From positions 48,401 to 97,522 of the forward strand of contig NZ_KI519478.1 in assembly GCF_000482725.1 (NCBI RefSeq): 49,122 nt of DNA, given 5' to 3'. Positions within the stretch are counted from its first letter, which is position 1, and every line of letters begins with the position of its first letter. The notes under the pieces were generated by a model that made no database searches, had not been told where the DNA came from, and saw only the letters and a list, made by a program, of their open reading frames with translations. This DNA is from Psychromonas arctica DSM 14288. GTDB lineage: Bacteria; Pseudomonadota; Gammaproteobacteria; Enterobacterales; Psychromonadaceae. This document shows, one piece after another, positions 45,377 through 49,122 of the stretch. The translations under genes were made by a program, and so were the position numbers.

Positions 45377-46279
45377 ATGAATTTTAGAGATCTTGAGTAC
45401 TTAATTGCTTTAGAGGAATTAAAACATTTTCGTAAAGCAGCTGAAAAATGTTTTGTTAGCCAGCCAACGCTGAGTGGTCAAATAAAAAAGTTAGAAGAAG
45501 AATTGAATGTGCAACTGATGGAGCGTTCTTCACGTAAGGTTATTTTCACTCCCGCTGGTATCGACATTGTTGCAAAAGCAAAAACCATACTATTAGAAGC
45601 TAAGTCGCTTAAAGAAATTGCAAAAAGCCATAACGAACCAATGCGGGGCACATTGCATATTGGGCTTATTCCGACCGTGGCACCATATTTATTACCACTT
45701 ATCATTCCGGTTATGAAAGAAACCTTTCCTGACTTAGAGTTGTATTTACATGAGAATCAAACGGAAGTACTACTCAAACAGTTAGAAGAAGGTGAACTAG
45801 ATTGTTTAATGCTCGCATTGTTACCAGGTATGGAACATTTAAATCAGTTAAATTTATATGATGAACCACTTGAATTAGCATTATCAGATAAACATGCTTG
45901 GTCAAATAATCGTGTAATCAATTTACAAGAGCTAAGTGGAGAGCATGTATTAATGCTTGCTGATGGACACTGTTTGAGAGACCAAGCAATGGGGTTCTGT
46001 TTTGCAGCGGGTGCCATTGAAGATAATAGCTTTAAAGCAACCAGCTTAGAAACACTACGGCATATGATCAGCGCCGAAAATGGCTTAACCTTGTTACCAC
46101 AATTAGCGATACCATTAAACCGTTATCAATCAGGCGTAAAATACATTCCTTTTGAAGCGCCAATACCAATGCGAACTATTACGCTATTAAGTCGTAAAAA
46201 TAGTGCACGTCAGGCTTGTTTTGATCAGCTAGCGGTGTTAATCAACAAAGCGGTACAAACTAAGTTAGATGAGTATTAG
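45377..46279 (+). CDS. oxyR: Hydrogen peroxide-sensing regulator OxyR
   Basis: OxyR is the LysR-type activator of peroxide defence genes. The 300-aa protein has an N-terminal helix-turn-helix (about residues 18-37: F-R-K-A-A-E-K-C-F-V-S-Q-P-T-L-S) and a regulatory domain with both sensor cysteines, Cys199 in D-G-H-C-L-R-D-Q and Cys208 in M-G-F-C-F, at the same numbers as in E. coli. Disulfide formation between them activates the protein. It is divergent from the SieB-like gene. A likely target in this window is the peroxiredoxin-glutaredoxin gene at 12.9-13.6 kb. Confidence 0.97.
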   Translation: MNFRDLEYLIALEELKHFRKAAEKCFVSQPTLSGQIKKLEEELNVQLMERSSRKVIFTPAGIDIVAKAKTILLEAKSLKEIAKSHNEPMRGTLHIGLIPTVAPYLLPLIIPVMKETFPDLELYLHENQTEVLLKQLEEGELDCLMLALLPGMEHLNQLNLYDEPLELALSDKHAWSNNRVINLQELSGEHVLMLADGHCLRDQAMGFCFAAGAIEDNSFKATSLETLRHMISAENGLTLLPQLAIPLNRYQSGVKYIPFEAPIPMRTITLLSRKNSARQACFDQLAVLINKAVQTKLDEY

Positions 46280-46428
46280 CAGGCGGTGATTATGATAAGA
46301 AGATGTTAGTAGTGATGTGAACTAAAATTTTATGGAATTATTTGAGCACATGAGGTTAGTGATAATTGACCTCAACTAGATTGATTTTTAGCATTGTAAG
46401 CAATGCATTTTAGCCAAAATTAAGACAC

Positions 46429-46458
46429 AAAAAAGCCGAACTTGCGTTCGGCTTTTTT
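46429..46458. terminator. Terminator of the alpha ribosomal operon
   Basis: A 13-bp perfect stem (46429-46441 with 46446-46458, loop TTGC) with flanking A and T runs lies just after the rplQ stop. It also could stop transcription from oxyR on the + strand. Confidence 0.93.
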
Positions 46459-46477
46459 CATGCAACTATAAAGAAAC

Positions 46478-46858
46478 TTACGCTTCTTCGTCCGCTACAA
46501 CTGGACGGTCAACGAACTGGATGTAAGCCATTGGAGCTTTATCGCCAGTACGGAAACCACATTTAATGATACTAGTGTATCCACCAGGACGAGTCGCATA
46601 GCGAGGACCTAGTTCATTAAATAATTTTGCCACTACTGCATCATCACGAAGACGAGCAAAAGCTAGACGACGGTTAGCAACACTATCCGTTTTAGCTAGT
46701 GTAATTAATGGCTCAATTACACGACGCAATTCTTTTGCTTTAGGCACGGTAGTTTTAATAACTTCGTGCGTAGCAATCGAGATTGCCATATTACGAAACA
46801 TAGCCTGACGGTGGCTGCTGTTTCGGTTAAGTTGACGTCCACTTTGACGATGGCGCAT
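46478..46858 (-). CDS. rplQ: 50S ribosomal protein L17
   Basis: L17 is a structural protein of the large subunit near the peptide tunnel exit. The 126-aa protein starts [17 protein letters not shown], the universal L17 N-terminus, and is the last gene of the alpha operon, 35 bases after rpoA. Length matches the family (E. coli 127 aa). The C-terminal tail is short and acidic. Confidence 0.98.
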   Translation of the reverse strand: MRHRQSGRQLNRNSSHRQAMFRNMAISIATHEVIKTTVPKAKELRRVIEPLITLAKTDSVANRRLAFARLRDDAVVAKLFNELGPRYATRPGGYTSIIKCGFRTGDKAPMAYIQFVDRPVVADEEA

Positions 46859-46893
46859 AACCTAATCCTTATTATTCGTAAATCGGTTTTAGA

Positions 46894-47880
46894 CTAATCT
46901 TCAATTAAACTTGCTGGTGGCCAATCTTCTAAGCGCATACCTAGAGACAATCCACGAGAAGCAAGTACATCTTTGATTTCAGTTAGAGACTTCTTACCTA
47001 AGTTAGGTGTTTTAAGAAGCTCAACTTCAGTACGTTGTACTAGATCACCGATATAGTGAATCGACTCTGCTTTCAAACAATTAGCAGAACGAACAGTTAG
47101 TTCTAAATCATCTACTGGGCGTAAAAGAATTGGATCAAACTCAGGTTTTGCATCAACAACAGGTACTTCATAAGTAGTGCGTAAATCAACAAATGCGTCT
47201 AATTGCTCAGCTAAAATTGTAGCTGCGCGACGAATTGCTTCTTCAGGCTCTAAAGTACCATCTGTTTCCATATCGATAACAAGTTTGTCTAGATCGGTGC
47301 GTTGTTCAACACGAGCTGATTCAACACTGTAAGCAATACGCTCAACAGGACTGAAAGTCGCATCTACTAATAGACGACCAATTGGACGCTCATCTTCTTC
47401 GCTATGAATACGTGATGAAGCTGGAACATAACCGCGACCTGATTCAATTTTAATACGCATGCTGATTTCAGCATTGCCCGTTAAATTACAGATCACATGT
47501 TCTGGGTTGACTATCTCTACATCACCATCATGAATGATGTCGCCTGCAGTAACAGGACCAGCGCCAGATTTAGTTAAACTAACTAAAACTTCATTTTTAC
47601 CTTCAAGCTTAACAGCTAGACCTTTAAGGTTAAGAAGGATCTCTAGGATATCTTCTTGCACGCCTTCTTTGGTGCTGTACTCATGTTGTACACCATCAAT
47701 CTCGACTTCTGTTACCGCCGTTCCCGGCATAGATGATAACAAAATACGACGAAGAGCATTACCCAAAGTGTGGCCAAAACCACGTTCTAGTGGTTCAAGA
47801 ACCACCTTAGCTCTAGTTGTTGAAATTTGTTCGATATCAACTAATCTTGGTTTTAGAAAATCAATTACAGAACCCTGCAT
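46894..47880 (-). CDS. rpoA: RNA polymerase alpha subunit
   Basis: The alpha dimer scaffolds RNA polymerase assembly and its C-terminal domain contacts UP elements and activators. The 328-aa protein is one residue shorter than E. coli. The N-terminal domain (about 1-235) has the conserved [11 protein letters not shown], and the C-terminal domain holds R-S-A-N-C-L-K-A and [11 protein letters not shown], including the residues that bind DNA and CRP. It is the fourth gene of the alpha operon. Confidence 0.99.
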   Translation of the reverse strand: MQGSVIDFLKPRLVDIEQISTTRAKVVLEPLERGFGHTLGNALRRILLSSMPGTAVTEVEIDGVQHEYSTKEGVQEDILEILLNLKGLAVKLEGKNEVLVSLTKSGAGPVTAGDIIHDGDVEIVNPEHVICNLTGNAEISMRIKIESGRGYVPASSRIHSEEDERPIGRLLVDATFSPVERIAYSVESARVEQRTDLDKLVIDMETDGTLEPEEAIRRAATILAEQLDAFVDLRTTYEVPVVDAKPEFDPILLRPVDDLELTVRSANCLKAESIHYIGDLVQRTEVELLKTPNLGKKSLTEIKDVLASRGLSLGMRLEDWPPASLIED

Positions 47881-47905
47881 TTGTGCCCTCTCTTAACAGT
47901 TAACT

Positions 47906-48526
47906 TTACTTAGAGTAAAGTTCGATGATTAACTGTTCGTTAATCTCAGCAGATAAATCTGAACGTTCAGGTTGACGTTTAAACTCGCCTTCCATCTTCG
48001 TTGTATCAACTTCAACCCAAGCAAGGGCTTCACGTTGACCAGCGATTTCTAATGCAGCGCCAATACGTGATTGCTTTTTAGCTTTTTCACGAATTGCGAT
48101 AACATCGCTAGGTTTAACGTTAAATGAAGGGATATTTACAACTTTACCGTTCACTAGAATAGCTTTATGGCTAACTAGTTGACGTGATTCAGCACGTGTT
48201 GCGCCAAAGCCCATACGGTATACAACATTGTCTAAACGACCTTCAAGAAGTTGAAGTAAGTTTTCGCCAGTGTTGCCCTGTAAACGAGCAGCTTCTTTAT
48301 AGTAGTTACGGAATTGCTTTTCTAATACACCGTACATACGACGTACTTTTTGCTTTTCACGTAATTGTAAACCGTAGTCAGATAGACGTGGTTTACGCGC
48401 ACCGTGTACACCTGGTGCATTTTCGATTTTACACTTAGAATCGATCGCGCGGACACCTGATTTTAAGAATAAATCAGTTCCTTCACGACGGCTAAGCTTA
48501 AGCTTAGGACCTAAATATCTTGCCAT
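47906..48526 (-). CDS. rpsD: 30S ribosomal protein S4
   Basis: S4 binds 16S rRNA early in small-subunit assembly and, in E. coli, represses translation of the alpha operon by binding a pseudoknot near rpsM. The 206-aa protein equals the E. coli length and starts [19 protein letters not shown]. The S4 RNA-binding domain is near residues 95-160. The pseudoknot target would lie upstream of rpsM, outside the window. Confidence 0.99.
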   Translation of the reverse strand: MARYLGPKLKLSRREGTDLFLKSGVRAIDSKCKIENAPGVHGARKPRLSDYGLQLREKQKVRRMYGVLEKQFRNYYKEAARLQGNTGENLLQLLEGRLDNVVYRMGFGATRAESRQLVSHKAILVNGKVVNIPSFNVKPSDVIAIREKAKKQSRIGAALEIAGQREALAWVEVDTTKMEGEFKRQPERSDLSAEINEQLIIELYSK

Positions 48527-48559
48527 TGTTCTTTCTCCAATTACCTTAGAAAGGTGCGA

Positions 48560-48949
48560 TTAAACGCGACGTTTCTTTGGTGGACGACAACCATTATGTG
48601 GGATCGGTGTAACGTCAGTAATATTAGTCACACGGAAACCCGCCGCGTTTAGTGCGCGAATCGAAGATTCACGACCAGGTCCTGGTCCATTTACAAAAAC
48701 TTCTACGTTTTTAAGGCCATACTCTTTTGCTGCTTCAGCAGCACGTTCAGCAGCAACCTGTGCAGCGAACGGAGTAGATTTACGAGAACCACGGAAACCA
48801 GAACCACCTGCAGTAGCCCAAGAAAGAGCATTACCTTGACGGTCTGTAATAGTTACGATTGTGTTGTTGAAAGAAGCATGGATGTGAGCCATACCATCAG
48901 CAACTTGCTTTTTAACGCGCTTGCGAGCACGAGTTGGTGTTTTAGCCAT
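48560..48949 (-). CDS. rpsK: 30S ribosomal protein S11
   Basis: S11 shapes the platform of the small subunit near the mRNA exit. The 129-aa protein equals the family length, with [13 protein letters not shown] and the C-terminal [14 protein letters not shown] hallmark. It is 11 bases after rpsM in the alpha operon. Confidence 0.99.
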   Translation of the reverse strand: MAKTPTRARKRVKKQVADGMAHIHASFNNTIVTITDRQGNALSWATAGGSGFRGSRKSTPFAAQVAAERAAEAAKEYGLKNVEVFVNGPGPGRESSIRALNAAGFRVTNITDVTPIPHNGCRPPKKRRV

Positions 48950-48960
48950 GATCTCTTACC

Positions 48961-49122
<162 letters not shown>

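Overview
The window reads as a stretch of ordinary chromosome from an AT-rich marine gammaproteobacterium. The gene families and local orders (rpsM-rpsK-rpsD-rpoA-rplQ, rph-pyrE, yihY-dtd, glnA-DUF4124-glnL-glnG near typA, glpG/FliL-like/ubiC-ubiA, a peroxiredoxin-glutaredoxin fusion) point to Alteromonadales or Vibrionales relatives. A Psychromonas-like species is my best guess, inferred from memory of the families and not from a search. There are about 41 genes and no rRNA, tRNA, transposase, integrase or CRISPR array. Nothing looks like a prophage or an acquired island.

Layout. Positions 1-13.6 kb hold a YcbX-like MOSC/ferredoxin protein whose normal start codon is missing, a SWIM-SNF2 ATPase translationally coupled to miaE, a membrane diguanylate cyclase, galE, a ComEA-like DNA-binding protein, glpG, an orphan secreted FliL-like protein, ubiC-ubiA, a lipoamide-dehydrogenase-like flavoprotein with a Cys-rich tail, and a peroxiredoxin-glutaredoxin fusion. 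From 13.8 to 26 kb lie rep, a TetR-regulated RND efflux operon without its outer-membrane channel, a NIT-domain chemoreceptor, rph-pyrE and a DUF481 outer-membrane protein. From 26 to 32.6 kb lie a pitrilysin-like protease, yihY-dtd and typA. From 33 to 37.7 kb is the nitrogen-control locus glnA-DUF4124-glnL-glnG. From 37.8 to 46.3 kb lie recG, pldA, a trmH-DUF2868-DUF3482 GTPase operon, a SieB-like membrane protein and oxyR. From 46.4 kb to the end is the alpha ribosomal operon, read leftwards and cut off inside rpsM.

How the genes connect. Two regulatory circuits can be read from the DNA. (1) glnA has a consensus NtrC palindrome about 97 bp upstream of a predicted sigma-54 start, and NtrB/NtrC are encoded just downstream; a second near-perfect NtrC palindrome sits inside a large hairpin right after glnG. 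(2) The peroxiredoxin-glutaredoxin gene is preceded by four ATAGnT-type half-sites arranged like an OxyR operator, and oxyR (Cys199/Cys208) lies in the same window. The flavoprotein next to that peroxidase may belong to the same thiol-redox module.

Other points of interest are several long perfect inverted repeats in leaders or between genes (galE upstream region, typA leader, pldA upstream region) and the poorly characterised DUF2868/DUF3482 GTPase pair. I do not see a clearly new multi-gene system. The best candidates for undescribed biology are the flavoprotein/peroxidase pair, the GTPase/membrane-protein pair, and the hairpin elements.
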